Of a DNA stretch of 64,000 nt, positions 42,539-53,813 are shown in pieces. Position 1 is the first letter of the stretch. Every line of letters starts with the position of its first letter. The notes beneath the pieces are model-generated. The model searched no databases. It was given only the letters and a program-made list of their open reading frames with translations, and had not been told where the DNA came from. The translations under genes and the position numbers were made by a program. This DNA is from Metridium senile. Lineage: Eukaryota; Cnidaria; Anthozoa; Actiniaria; Metridiidae. The stretch is from contig OX459097.1 of assembly GCA_949775045.1 (NCBI GenBank), positions 4,479,185-4,543,184 of the forward strand. Reading direction: 5' to 3'.

Positions 42539-42736
42539 CTAGAAGGGCAATATCAAACAGTATGATCGTTTTGTCAAAATATCGTCATAAAACATGTGGA
42601 ATATAGTAAGAGTGGGAAGACTAAAACCATGAAATGAAACTAAATACCTTATTTTATTTCATGAATATAGTTTTGCCACCACTGTTAAAACTAATTTATG
42701 GTTAGTTTTCAATTTTTAAAATACTAACAAACTCAC

Positions 42737-42865
42737 GTTTATAATTGTTGTTTTCATCTAGGATTGTACTCTTAACAGACGGGTACTTTGCCTTTATGTA
42801 GGTACGAAGTAGTTCCCTCAATGTTATCTTAGTGTCCAGAATAGTGTCAAATGATGGATTGGAAA
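42737..42865 (-). CDS. candidate extra exon upstream of copy B, unknown domain
   Basis: A 129-bp minus-strand open segment is bounded by an acceptor (ATTCAG at 42866-42871) and a GTGAG donor (42732-42736). It is phase 1-1, like the CCP exons, and would splice in frame to the CCP exon at 42368-42538. It encodes SNPSFDTILDTKITLRELLR, then TYIKAKYPSVKSTILDENNN. It has no cysteines and is not a CCP domain. I do not recognise it. No equivalent is seen in copies A or C. Confidence 0.35.
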
Positions 42866-42892
42866 CTGAATATATAATCAAAAAGTAGTTTG

Positions 42893-42971
42893 AGAAGAGA
42901 AGAGAAGAGAAGAGAAGAAAAGAGAAGAGAAGAGAAGAGAAGAGAAGAGAAGAGAAGAGAAGAGAAGAGAG
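42893..42971. repeat. (AGAAG)n microsatellite
   Basis: About 15 units of GAGAA/AGAAG with one interruption, just upstream of the candidate exon. Confidence 0.95.
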
Positions 42972-44780
42972 AAACCGTGATTTCCTATACCTGAAAAAGC
43001 TCTATGCATCCAACAAAAATAAACAGTGCAAACCAAGGTTAGGTACTATAAGACAATAAAATACTGTTCAAAAGATGTTATAAGGCAACGCCCATGGTAA
43101 TGGTTTACATATAGACAAATCTCCTGTATTGTACTGTCTCTGCCTAGCTAGAACTAAACAACGAAGAGTAATTACATAATGCCTGGAACTAATGAGGTGG
43201 AACGCCCTGCTAGAATAGGATTTTTTTTTCTACTAATGAGTGAAAAGGGAGGATGGTTTTTACTATATGTAAAAGAATATAGTACTCAGTTTTAAGTTTT
43301 AAGTTTTACGGAAGAATTTGAGTACATAGAAATGAAGGGGGGTGTACATTTGTGTGTAACCCGTCACATTTATTATATGGCTTTAGCGGTTATTGCAATA
43401 TTGCACCAACCTAGCGGTCTTTTGACAAAAAAATTGCGATTAATATTCATTATATAAGCCACATAACTATACGTCTCTGGAGGTAAATCAGTAAAGGAGA
43501 GTCGTTATTAATGATTTTATTTCCCACAACTATGTGTAACCATTTAGCTTTAATTTCTTTATCAGTAAAATTTGTTGAAAATAATGTTTTAAAACTGCTT
43601 TATCAGTTATCAAATTTGGATGGAACATAAACTTTACTTTATCTTCGACAACTTAGTGCAAATTTGATGCTGATCGACCTTGATGATCAGGAACAGTGTA
43701 AAATTCATTTTTTTTGGTTTACAGATTCGACACGTCAAAAAAATGAATTCAATTTTTGTCAACATTTCGTATTTCGTGTATTTACTCTAGTTACAAAGCC
43801 TTGATTTCTATAATACTTCAGGATGTATTTGTCGTTTATTGTTTGACATATTTCTACCATGAAAGCTAGGCTAGCTGTTAACGTCATTGAATAATTATAG
43901 AAGAAACTTTGTTGAGTTATTTTCGACAAGGGCACACTCATTTGCATAATAATATGTTATAGCTTGGTGCAAAAAATATTTTTGTTATTACAGAGAGATC
44001 ATGCGATGTGTTAATTTGAGAATTATTTCACATGTATTCTATGTTTAGAATGAATTTCGCATCAATTTCTAAAAAAAGTACACATTTAAAATTGTCGGGA
44101 AAATCGTCCTTGTGACGCTATTGGGTATCCCTCATTGCTTCCCGTCAAGCATGTAGTAGAATTTTAAAATGACCCCGGACAACACATACGGTGTTGTGAC
44201 ACCAGACATGTTTCGTCAGAACCAGTCAGAATTTTCAGTTTTTGTAATGGATGTAAACTAGCCTATATATACAAGTGAATGCATGAAAGTAGAAACTGTT
44301 TGCCTAATCTAGATATTAGTTATCGAAATTCTTTACTCTCTAAACATATTACTATTTTCTTCTGTGAATTATTTCGATCGATAGAAGGCTTTTTTTGTGC
44401 AAAATCAAGTTTAAGTATTGAGCTCACACAAAAAACACTTTATCTCCAACGGAGGGCTAAATCTCAAAACGTCAGCAAAAAGTTAAGTTAACATTTTTAC
44501 GGTGCTACGAATTTCATTCTAATACCTATCGTTTATATCAAACACCGACTCAGCCTATACTAGTTTACTCGCTTGTTTACATTTATCAGGCACAAATGAT
44601 AGTGACACTGAATTCTAATGCTCAATACTTACTTTAGCTCCCCACATGGTGAATAGTTGATACGTCTCTAGTTGTTTAGACAATACTAACAAGTATTCTA
44701 GTTTCTTCTATAAAGGAAGTATACATAACTATTCAGGGGGGAGGGGGCCGGGAGTTTTCATAAAAAAGAGAGGGGATGCT
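42972..44780. other. no recognisable gene
   Basis: AT-rich spacer upstream of copy B. Short open frames near 43759-43947 and 44279-44491 show no domain, and no CCP or signal-peptide exon was found on either strand. Confidence 0.45.
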
Positions 44781-44784
44781 TGTC

Positions 44785-46900
44785 GAAAATAAACTGAAAC
44801 TGGTCATGATGCGTCCTTAAAAGTGGTGCCAATGATTCAATCATGGAAAAAGGTGGTAAAAGTCTTATATGGATATGAATAATAAATATCAAAATGTATT
44901 TTTGTATTATTTCGGTTGTTGTATTTTCATCTCATCATCTTATTTACTGAAATACGCACTTTCAAAAGTAACAGTAAGATTTGTGACACAATAAGCTATA
45001 GCAGATTGTGTAGTTCAACCCCTTAAGTGTTTGTATGTATAAGGTCCGTGTCCCCCCCTCTTGGCTGCTTTCAAGCTAGTTTTGTCTCAGGTCAAAGATA
45101 TCTTCTTTAAGGTCCTTTAACTACAAAACGTGATAATATTTTTGGAATCAGGACGTGTTAAGACACGTCGATCGTCCTTGATGAATTAAAATGACGTTTT
45201 GAATGAAAAATATGGAAAATATATCTGTGCTTGTGTTTAATTGTTAACAATTAATATGTAGTTGTTATTAGAGGATGAATGTTTGGTGAAACCAAACAAC
45301 AACGCCATTAACTATTCTATGTTTGTGCAACTTAGGGTATAGTTACAGGAACGAGTTTGAACGTAACTTGCCACTGTGTCAGCTAACACGGACAAACATT
45401 GTTTACTACCGGTAACCGAAAACGTTATCTCATACAACTTATGATTTGGCCATGGTTGATTTCCCGTTTATAATTGTTTCGCATCCTGGTTCACGAAAGA
45501 AAAAGCTACACGGTTTTTTATCAGGTGAACACGAATGTTCTCGATATTCTCAAAATAATCAGTGATGTATTCAATGGTTTTTTACGCATGCTTCACGAAA
45601 CTGCTTCAATCTTGGTAAAAACTAGTGAGACACTTTTACAGTTTTCTCTATTTTGACCTTTCCTATACATTTTCGCTATAATCCTCCCCTCCCCTCCCCC
45701 TCCATGCAATGTTGCTTTTCAGTTAACATGATTCCTTGATGACTTCCAGGCCAACATTGTGTAGTGGGGGGAGGGGGGAGTGGATTTAACAACAAATTTA
45801 AGCCCCAAAAGTAGGCGCATTGCGGTATAAGACAAATGTCCCATTTTCAAAGCAGTTATCTCACTTAGTTTTTGCCGAGCCAGTGTAGCTGTCCATGTTT
45901 GTTTTGTTAGGTATATTTGTTATTAGAGATTTCGATACCTTGGGAGAGAATTTTGCTGGTATTTATTATAGATGGATTTCATGGCAGCCATGTTTTTACG
46001 GAAAGTACAAAATGCAAAAAACAAAAAAGGATTTCAGTTCCCTTGAGAGATATCTCCATTGTATTGACCACAAACATGGCTGCTATGAAATCCCTCTATT
46101 AGCTGTGCTTCCTTGTATGCGGTAAAATGACTGCGCATGCGTCTAACAAAAACAAGCTAGCTAGATTTTCAAAGCATATAAAACATTGTAACTGAAGACA
46201 AATTAGTGTTTGGACGTTAAAATGATTTGGAATTAATTCACATATAGGCTTTGAATTTGTTTTCAGCTTTCCCTTCCATTTCAAGCGACTTTTAAAATGA
46301 GTGGCATCCTTTATTAGCAAACAAAATTGTGCAATTTCATTATGTATATCATTTTAAACTTGTTTCATGGGTTAATTGTGAGAATGCAATGGTAAAAAGT
46401 TTACTAGCGCGGGTAGCTTACCACAGAAAGCCCAATCGCACGCCTATATTTCGGCGGGAAACTGACGCGCGCCGACATCTCTGTTCGATCGACGAAAGAC
46501 ACAAATTAAACTAAGAAATTAATCATGCGTGCTTGTAGACAAAATTGTGAATATAGCAGCAAACAATCCTAGTCAAATAATACTAGTTCTAGGATGTGTA
46601 TTATTACAGTCTACATTTTGGTGGGAAACTAACGCTCGTCGACATTTTTGTTTGACTGACCAAACGGACTAAAATAAACTTGTAATTGTAATTCAATGCA
46701 AACAATCCAAATCAAATAAAGCTAGTTCTAGGTTGTGTATTATTATAAAATTCACTTACAAAAGATTAAAAACTAAATATAATATTATTTTTATTTTGGT
46801 CCGGCCGATGAGTCTTGTTTTAAATTTGTATTGTCGGGTTTTGTGGGGTTTAGAGAGTTCTTTTGGAAAATTTAATTGAGAATCACTATTTGCAGAACAA
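44785..46900. repeat. segmentally duplicated block, copy 2
   Basis: Counterpart of 21690-23395, in the same orientation but with extra sequence at about 45480-46400. That extra part includes a short inverted repeat, ATGGATTTCATGGCAGCCAT at 45971 versus ATGGCTGCTATGAAATCC at 46076. No gene is recognised. Confidence 0.6.
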
Positions 46901-47028
46901 ATTTACCAAAATTACTCGAATGTAACTTATCAAAACTTTTGAATGTTTATTCATTTTGCATCTTAAACATTCGCTCTGTTACTATGCATATACAAATTTA
47001 TGTTTTTTTAAAAAATGGAATCTCGTAT

Positions 47029-47569
47029 CAAGGGCGCTAGGACACTAACAATATGCAAATTTATGCTAGTTATATGTTAATTTATCCTAGTTTAGATAAA
47101 TAAAGGTCTACTTAATTGAAAGGTATTTTGATTATGCTGATTCAGCAGCCTAAAAGCCCTTTATTTCCGTAACTTTCTTGTAGCTTGCTTTCAATGTTCG
47201 AACGATCGTTACACAGGTTTCAAATATACAAACGCTTCGCACGAGTACCGCTGTACTAGCTGAACGCCGTCACACGAAAAGATATTACTCACATATAAGA
47301 GAGGTGTTAGTCATATCTTTTCGTGTGACGGCGTTCAGCTAGTACAGCGGTACTCGTGCGAAGCGTTTGTATAATTGAAACCTGTGTAACGATCGTTCGA
47401 ACATTGAAAGCAAGCTACAAGAAAGTTACGGAAATAAAGGGCTTTTAGGCTGCTGAATCAGCATAATTAAAATACCTTTCAGTTAAGTAGACCTTTATTT
47501 ATCTAAACTAGGATAAATTAACAAATAACTAGCATAGATTTGCATATTATTAGTGTCCTAGCGCCCTTG
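47029..47569. mobile_element. 541-bp near-perfect palindrome with CTCGTAT duplication
   Basis: The arms of about 250 bp run from CAAGGGCGCTAGGACACTAA to TTAGTGTCCTAGCGCCCTTG with only scattered mismatches and a loop of about 30 bp near 47285-47315. The 7-bp direct repeat CTCGTAT lies at 47022-47028 and 47570-47576. It is a foldback MITE, possibly hAT-like. It lies just 3' of copy C. Confidence 0.9.
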
Positions 47570-48810
47570 CTCGTATTAGGTAGTATCTAATTTGTATATT
47601 ATACTTTTTATACCCTGCTAGCAGAGGAAAATTGTCATGCAAACCGGGAGTCACGAGAAAGTACTGATTACATTTTAAGTAGAGGAGGAGGCCGGGTCAC
47701 TACCGATGATGTAAAGACAGAAAAATTATAAAAGAATATAATTGAATAAAACATTTTATTTACACTGTAAATAGATAAATCGTCTAGATATAAACACTAT
47801 AAAGGTAGTCAAAGCAAGTTTACTGCGTTGCTAACTATGATTTATTTGCAGTTAGATATAGGAATATACCTCACTCTGTCAAGTCTTTACGACTATTCAA
47901 ACCGACTTTTCAGACTACTTTCGGCCAAAGTAAAATTCTACGTTCACAAGAGAAACGTCCACACTGATTCTACTTCAGTTGTAAAGAGATTATATTTTAT
48001 GTAATTTTTAACTTAATTTTCGATATTTCTAGATTTATTGTTATGTTTTGTTTCTTATCAATCCTCATCTTTCTTATCATCTTCGATTGTTTTCTTGATC
48101 CAATCAACAAACGGTTCCACTCTAGTGTAATAGCCATATTCTCCTATCAATCCGCACCCCCGCCCCCACGATACCAAACCAGCTGAAACCCAGCGATGTT
48201 CTCCCACGCGTAGTGCTTCTCTGACAAAACTCCCGCCACCATCTCCATGGCACGTCCCGTTACCACCCATTCCACTTCCCGCGCAAAACGTGACATTATT
48301 GTTGTAATGGAAGGGAGTTTTCGCACATGTTGAGCTGCTTTGTATATCGAATGCTGAGTGTTGTAGATATTTTGAATTCTTGTTCTTATCTAATGGATAT
48401 TTACCAGGCTGAAGTACTTGGGTTCCACCCCATCCTGCAACATAACCATGCCTTCCAGCTACCACAATGTCTTCTCCCTTCTTTGGCAGACATACGGTTC
48501 GTACAAATGGTCCAAGTTTCACTTTCTTAGGTAGTTTGACCAAGGCAATGTCGTTATCGTATTTTGGGTGGTCGTTATATTCGTTGTGGATGTAGATTGC
48601 ATCTGCTTCAAGATCTACTTGAAACTTCTCATTCACTCGTAAATGATCGTCGCCAACTTTAATGGTGTATCTAGAAAAGAGGGAGTAATGAAACATTTAT
48701 CTCTCACTGTGTCTCCTTATATGTTGTAAAGAAAAAAATACAGTTTTGACTTTTCAATTTCTTTCCGTCCGCCTTTTTGTTTTGACGGACGGAATAAAGG
48801 TGTGTCTGAA

Positions 48811-48814
48811 TGAA

Positions 48815-48851
<37 letters not shown>

Positions 48852-48860
48852 GTCTGTATT
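48811..48860. repeat. (TCTG)n microsatellite in intron
   Basis: About ten TCTG units between the last two protease exons of copy C. Shorter equivalents occur in A (8814-8834) and B (35436-35460). Confidence 0.9.
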
Positions 48861-49236
48861 TTTTTGTAAATTTGTCTAGCTGCTGTCTTGTTAAAATTTG
48901 AGGCTGCTGTTTTTATGTTGTTGGTTATAGTTTGTTTTACTATCTGTTTGTCTGTCTGTCTGTCTTTCTGCATTTTGATTCACTTACTGTTGTGCGGGTA
49001 TAAGTTGTAGTTCTAGTTTCTTTGTCCAACTATTTTCGTGGTAGAAGCAATGAGCTGCTGTTAGAACCCATTGCCTGTAAATCAAGGCTCCACTACATAT
49101 TAACTGTAGATTACCTAAAAAAAATGCAGCCGTAAAAAGTTATTATCATTGCATAGCATACACCTAATTCAAAAAATGTTGACGGGACGAACGGTGAACC
49201 AGCGATGTTTGATTGGTGATTGCGCGACCGAAAGGG

Positions 49237-49348
49237 ACTGTGGGTAATACGAATTTCTTTTTAGAAGCAATGTGGTAGAAGCGATGAGCTGCTGTCAGAA
49301 CCCATTGCCTGTTAATCAAGGCACCACCACATATTAACACTAAATCAC
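49237..49348 (-). pseudogene. relict duplicate of the catalytic-His exon in copy C
   Basis: The minus strand encodes LVLICGGALINRQWVLTAAH followed by RFYH, a second copy of the exon at 48988-49114. The acceptor has changed from CAG to CAT just before GTGATTTAG, and the Cys after the catalytic His is now Arg (AAHRFY). It cannot be used as an exon and is a fossil of a tandem exon duplication. Confidence 0.8.
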
Positions 49349-52300
49349 ATGAACAATACAGTTCAGTAAACAATTTATTATCATATTGTATACCATATAC
49401 AGCTAATTGCAATTGCAAGCTGAAATCTTTCTTTTGTTATTCCTTTCTTACAAATTACCAATGGTTTTTTAAAGGCAACATACTTGCGATTAGGTGTATA
49501 ACGTTAAGAGATTCATAAAGCATATCAAGACTAATTAAAACAGTCATGAATTTGAGATGCAATGTGGTGAAGATGATGATCGATGATGATGTTGATGATA
49601 ACAATGACGATGTCAATAATGATAATGACTAGTAAACAACTCAACATACCATCCCAGTCCTCTCTATGTATTCCAACTTGCCAAGGCCATGTTCCACGAC
49701 CAGCCTTGTTACCTCCAACCATCCTGGCACGATGGGATGTAGGACTTACTCCACATGGTGAATAATCTAAAATAATGAAATTCGTTTGATAACAAATCTG
49801 AGTAGATAGCAATAGTTTTTATTGATGGTAGTATAATACCATTGGCTTGTGTATGTAAGCGATAATCAATGAAAACGGAAGTATGATTATATAACACCGA
49901 GCGTAGCAAATGCCCTGTACAATTCTTACCAATTGTAATATTAATAGCGCGAATAAGAGCTCTCAGAAGATGCTGATATTTTTCCACTACAAGGACATGT
50001 TCATGTTCAGGCGCAGATGCAATTGACATCAATTCCCTTATTCTGAGTTTGTTACCCACTCCAACAGCATATATTCCAAAGCCTTCCTTGTCACGAAGAT
50101 GAGTAGCAGGCATTCGTGGTCTGTCACGAAAATTAAAGTGTCCGTCAGTAAATAACAACAAAGTTTTTTGGCTTTTTGGACGAGTGTATGGTACGACTGT
50201 CCTTATTACCATGTCAAACACAAGACGTAAAGCTGTTTCACAGTCACCACCACTACTTCTTATCTTTCCTAGTTTTCTCATTACTTTTGCAGCTGTATCT
50301 GCTGATGCGTCACCAAGATTGAATTCCAGATTAGGACTGGTGCCGTATGTTAACGCAGCAACATGGATGTTACCAGGTCTATTAGAAAAAATATAAATAT
50401 ATATATATGATCTAACTAAAATATTTTTACTTTATGGTTATTTTTGTAGAATAAAATTAATAATAATTCGATCATAATTTAGCAAATAAATTACAGTCAT
50501 TACAAACTTCGAATAAGGCCTAGAAGCTAGTAATGGCACCATTACGTGAGCAAACCGTATTTTTCAAGGTTTTCTGTGGTGCGAAGCCCTTTTATGAGGC
50601 GTGCTGTACATTTATCCACCAATAAAAGATCGATATATTTTATGCCGTATATGTAACCAAGTTAAATACCTCCACGTTGTACCGAGTAATTTCACCAGTT
50701 CATGAGCAAATCGTATTCCAAGTTTGAAGTCTGCTTTCTTAATACTGCTCGAACCATCGAATATAAAAACGATATCTTGTCCTCCGGCATGCTTTGGATT
50801 GATCGCACTTGTTCGTAAATCAGGATCCACCATGAATGCCTGGTTTTCCGGTTTCCGCGCCATAGACTGGATAAACTTAGCTTAAAAATATTAAAGTGTA
50901 TTCAAATATATACCTCAGTAGTTTCAAGGCAAGCAATCCCAAATTATGCCTGCCTGCCTGTTTTAGTCATAGATACACTAACACCATATCATTCACAAAC
51001 CTTGGCAGTATGGTGTGCATTTAGAACTCCAAACCCCATCAACACACTCGACAGTATCATCTCCAACGATGTTATAGCCATTATTACATCTGAATGACAG
51101 AGTGGTTCCACTTTTGTATTCAGGGTCTGTAGTGGTGACCGTTCCGTGTGGGATATGTAGGCCTCTGTTCATTTTACACTGCAAAACTGATGAAACATTC
51201 CTATATTAGTTAATTGGAAGGGTTATTGGGAAGCTCATCCATAAGAAAGTCCCTTTCACAGTTCCCTGTGCCATCTCGACACGTGAATAATTGTCTCGTG
51301 TGACTATTAAAAGGTCTCTATCATATCATTGCAAGCTCAATGTTCGTCTCGCTTTGATGCAAAGGCCCGGCTTCTTGCGCAGGAAACTCAGGATTTACAA
51401 CATTAGTGTTGTTTTAAAAATACAACACTCGTCATGGTCATGATTTTTTTTTGTAAATGCCTCGTTAAATATTCACAACTTTTGTAAGCGAATTAAGAAG
51501 CATGGGAATTTTAATTTGTTGGTTGTAAAGGTTATCAAAGAACTGTACTTTACTTACTGACACATCGTGGCTTTCTGTTCACAAGTGTACTTTATTCTAC
51601 TCCTGTAGGTAAATGTCGTCCCAGTGAACGAGGCGTGTGGGACAGGTTTGGGTCTACCACATCCAATTGCTTCAATGAAAATATCAAATAGTATGATCGT
51701 TTTGGAAAAAAAGTAAGAAAAAGGTAGGAGCCAACATCACGTCTTAATATTTCTTCTTCCTTATCATCATCATTATTACCACGATCACCATCCAATTTTT
51801 TCCAGCCAGAAAGAATACAATATCATCACCGTAACATAGTTCTCACCTAAACAGAGAGGAGGGTACCCATTCCATTTACCATCAATTTGACAAGTTATAG
51901 ATGACCGTCCCATCATCACATGGTTTCTATTACAGTAGAATTGGATCCTTGCTTTGTAGCGATAGCTTCCTCTGGATGGTCTTCCTACACCATTGTGAGG
52001 GTGTCGAACAACTGGACAAGGTCGCTCTGAACAAAAAAAAAAATAATCAGAAATTTTATCTCGTTGCTATCCCATGCTACCCAACACCAAGCTGAAGAAG
52101 GCAAAGTTGATCATTAATTATTAAGCTGGTTGGATTTAGCACACTTTTGAAAATCTGGCGGCATCATTTTGAAGAACGAAATAGACAAAACAAAATATAT
52201 GAATAAATATAGAGTAGAAGTGGTTATTAAAGTCAAAATGTGAATGGGATTCTCAATATCAATTTATAACAACTACAATATAAAGCGTCAGAATCAATTA

Positions 52301-52809
52301 CGATAAACAATCCTTAAAATTGAATGGAATTGAATAGAATAATAGACGATCGATGAGTTTAGCTTACGGTGAATAGATCGACGATGCATCTACTGGATCT
52401 ATCATCTCACCTCGAACACAAACAGGAGGGCTTGTCCATTTCCCCTCGCCCTTGCACTTCCGCCCAGATTTCCCTTTCAATACGTAGCCATCTATGCATT
52501 TGTAAATTATACGAGTGCAATTAGCGAAACGCTTTTTTTGATGGTCGCCTATCAGTTGGCCATGTAATATATTCCCAGGATTGGCACAGGACGAAGCTGC
52601 GATGGAATAATACTGATTAATGATAGTTTCAGTGTATATCATTATTTCGTACAATTATCCAATGGAGCTTTTCAATAATTTAAAGAAGAAATCACAACAA
52701 TTTATTTGATTATCACGATCAAGAAGCTAACAAACCATATAGCATATATATACAATGAATATCAAGATGCCTGTTAGAATGAATCAACTTGTAATCTTTT
52801 ATACAAATG

Positions 52810-53395
52810 TCAAAACAAATTTGGACCTGAATAGTTGACTGTATCTTTTATCCAATTTAGAAATGGATGTATTCTTGTGTAATATCCAAAGTTGCCTTTT
52901 AGGCCACATCCAACTCCCCAGCTGACCAAACCAACGGCCACCCATCGATTTTGTCCATCAATTACCAAGTTTTTCACCAAGCTACCACCACTGTCACCTT
53001 TACATGAATCTCTATTTCCTTTACCATCACCGGCACAGAACGTCACGGTACTATTGAAGAAGTAGTGCGTTGCCTGATCACAAACAGTGTTGTTCTGAAT
53101 CTCCAGTGTTGTATGAAGCAGAACAGTAGATATTCTAGATTTCTTTGTCTTCCCCCATCCTGCTACTGTACCCACAGTACCTGGTTTAGCAAAGTCTACG
53201 TTGCTGATAGGTAGGCATACTGTACGGACAAGGGAGCTTAGAGTCACTGTTTGGTTCAGCTTAACCAGGGCGATGTCGTTCTCATAGTAGGGAGCATGTC
53301 TGTAGCCTGGATGTATGTATACTTCCGTTGGGAATCTCTCCTGTTCGGATGGTTCTCTAATCTGAGTGTTGATTTCTCCTGCAATGATCTTGTAC
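52810..53395 (-). CDS. trypsin-like serine protease, last exon (copy beside factor B-like copy C)
   Basis: This 586-bp exon matches 13281-13866 almost base for base. It begins phase 2 with YKIIAGEINTQIREPSEQER and contains Asp (ENDIALVKL) and Ser (CKGDSGGSL), with Asp six residues before the Ser, and ends GPNLF-stop. The exons for the catalytic His, the IAGG activation site and the signal peptide would lie to the right, but the 10.4-kb Harbinger element fills the intron and the window ends, so completeness is unknown. It lies about 210 bp upstream of the CCP1 exon of copy C, as in copy A. Confidence 0.8.
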
Positions 53396-53439
53396 CTTTG
53401 TAAAAACGTAGTTAAACCCGTCATGATCACCAACGTAAG

Positions 53440-53563
53440 GCCTACTCCGGGCCCTAAAATCGCCCAAGATCGCAGTAAGATTGCCCGATTAGATCGGCAA
53501 CTAATTAAATATGGCTAATCTAACTAAACGTTTTTTTAAATAAAATCTTAGGGCCCGGAGTAT
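53440..53563. mobile_element. MITE orthologous to 13904-14033
   Basis: Same ends (ACTCCGGGCCCTAAAATCG and CTTAGGGCCCGGAGT) and the same place relative to the protease exon as in copy A, so it inserted before the A/C duplication. Confidence 0.6.
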
Positions 53564-53617
53564 AGGTCTATAATTACATATCATCATATAATCATAACTT
53601 ATTGTATTGAATGGTCA

Positions 53618-53760
53618 GAGCCCGGTTGTACGAAGCCTGAATAAGCGCTATCCACCGGATAACTTCCTATCCAGCGGATAAAAGTTATCCAGATGGCGTG
53701 ATTCCGTTGCACGAAGCTTGAATAGCACCTATCCACTGGATAAAGTTATCCGCGGATAGG
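53618..53760. repeat. left Harbinger end with TATCC palindromes
   Basis: After the terminal repeat come TATCCACCGGATA (53649), TATCCAGCGGATA (53668), TATCCACTGGATA (53730) and TATCCGCGGATA (53747). These are near-perfect palindromes and candidate binding sites for the element's Myb-like protein. The right end has the same motif. Confidence 0.7.
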
Positions 53761-53813
53761 TAGGTAGTATAACTTTTTATCCACCGAAAAAAATTGACGT
53801 ATAATGAAACAAA

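Larger units (their letters stand above)
48058..52596 (-). pseudogene. Bf: complement factor B-like copy C, decaying or non-catalytic
   Basis: Nine exons match copy A: CCP1 52411-52596, CCP2 51847-52026, CCP3 51558-51669, CCP4 51001-51186, vWA 50670-50880 and 49930-50378, protease 49650-49766, 48988-49114 and 48058-48670. Splice sites are kept. Two lesions stand out. The CCP3 exon is 112 bp instead of 171, a 59-bp deletion that shifts the frame. In the last exon the catalytic Ser is Gly (CHGDGGGSF) and the usual Asp six residues earlier is Gly (GNGTCHGD), although His (TAAHC) and Asp (DNDIALVKL) remain. CCP1 has an extra Cys (ANCT instead of ANGT). Skipping the CCP3 exon would restore the frame, because the intact exon is phase 1-1, giving a three-CCP pseudoenzyme. 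So this is either a pseudogene or a non-catalytic paralogue. Confidence 0.8.
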
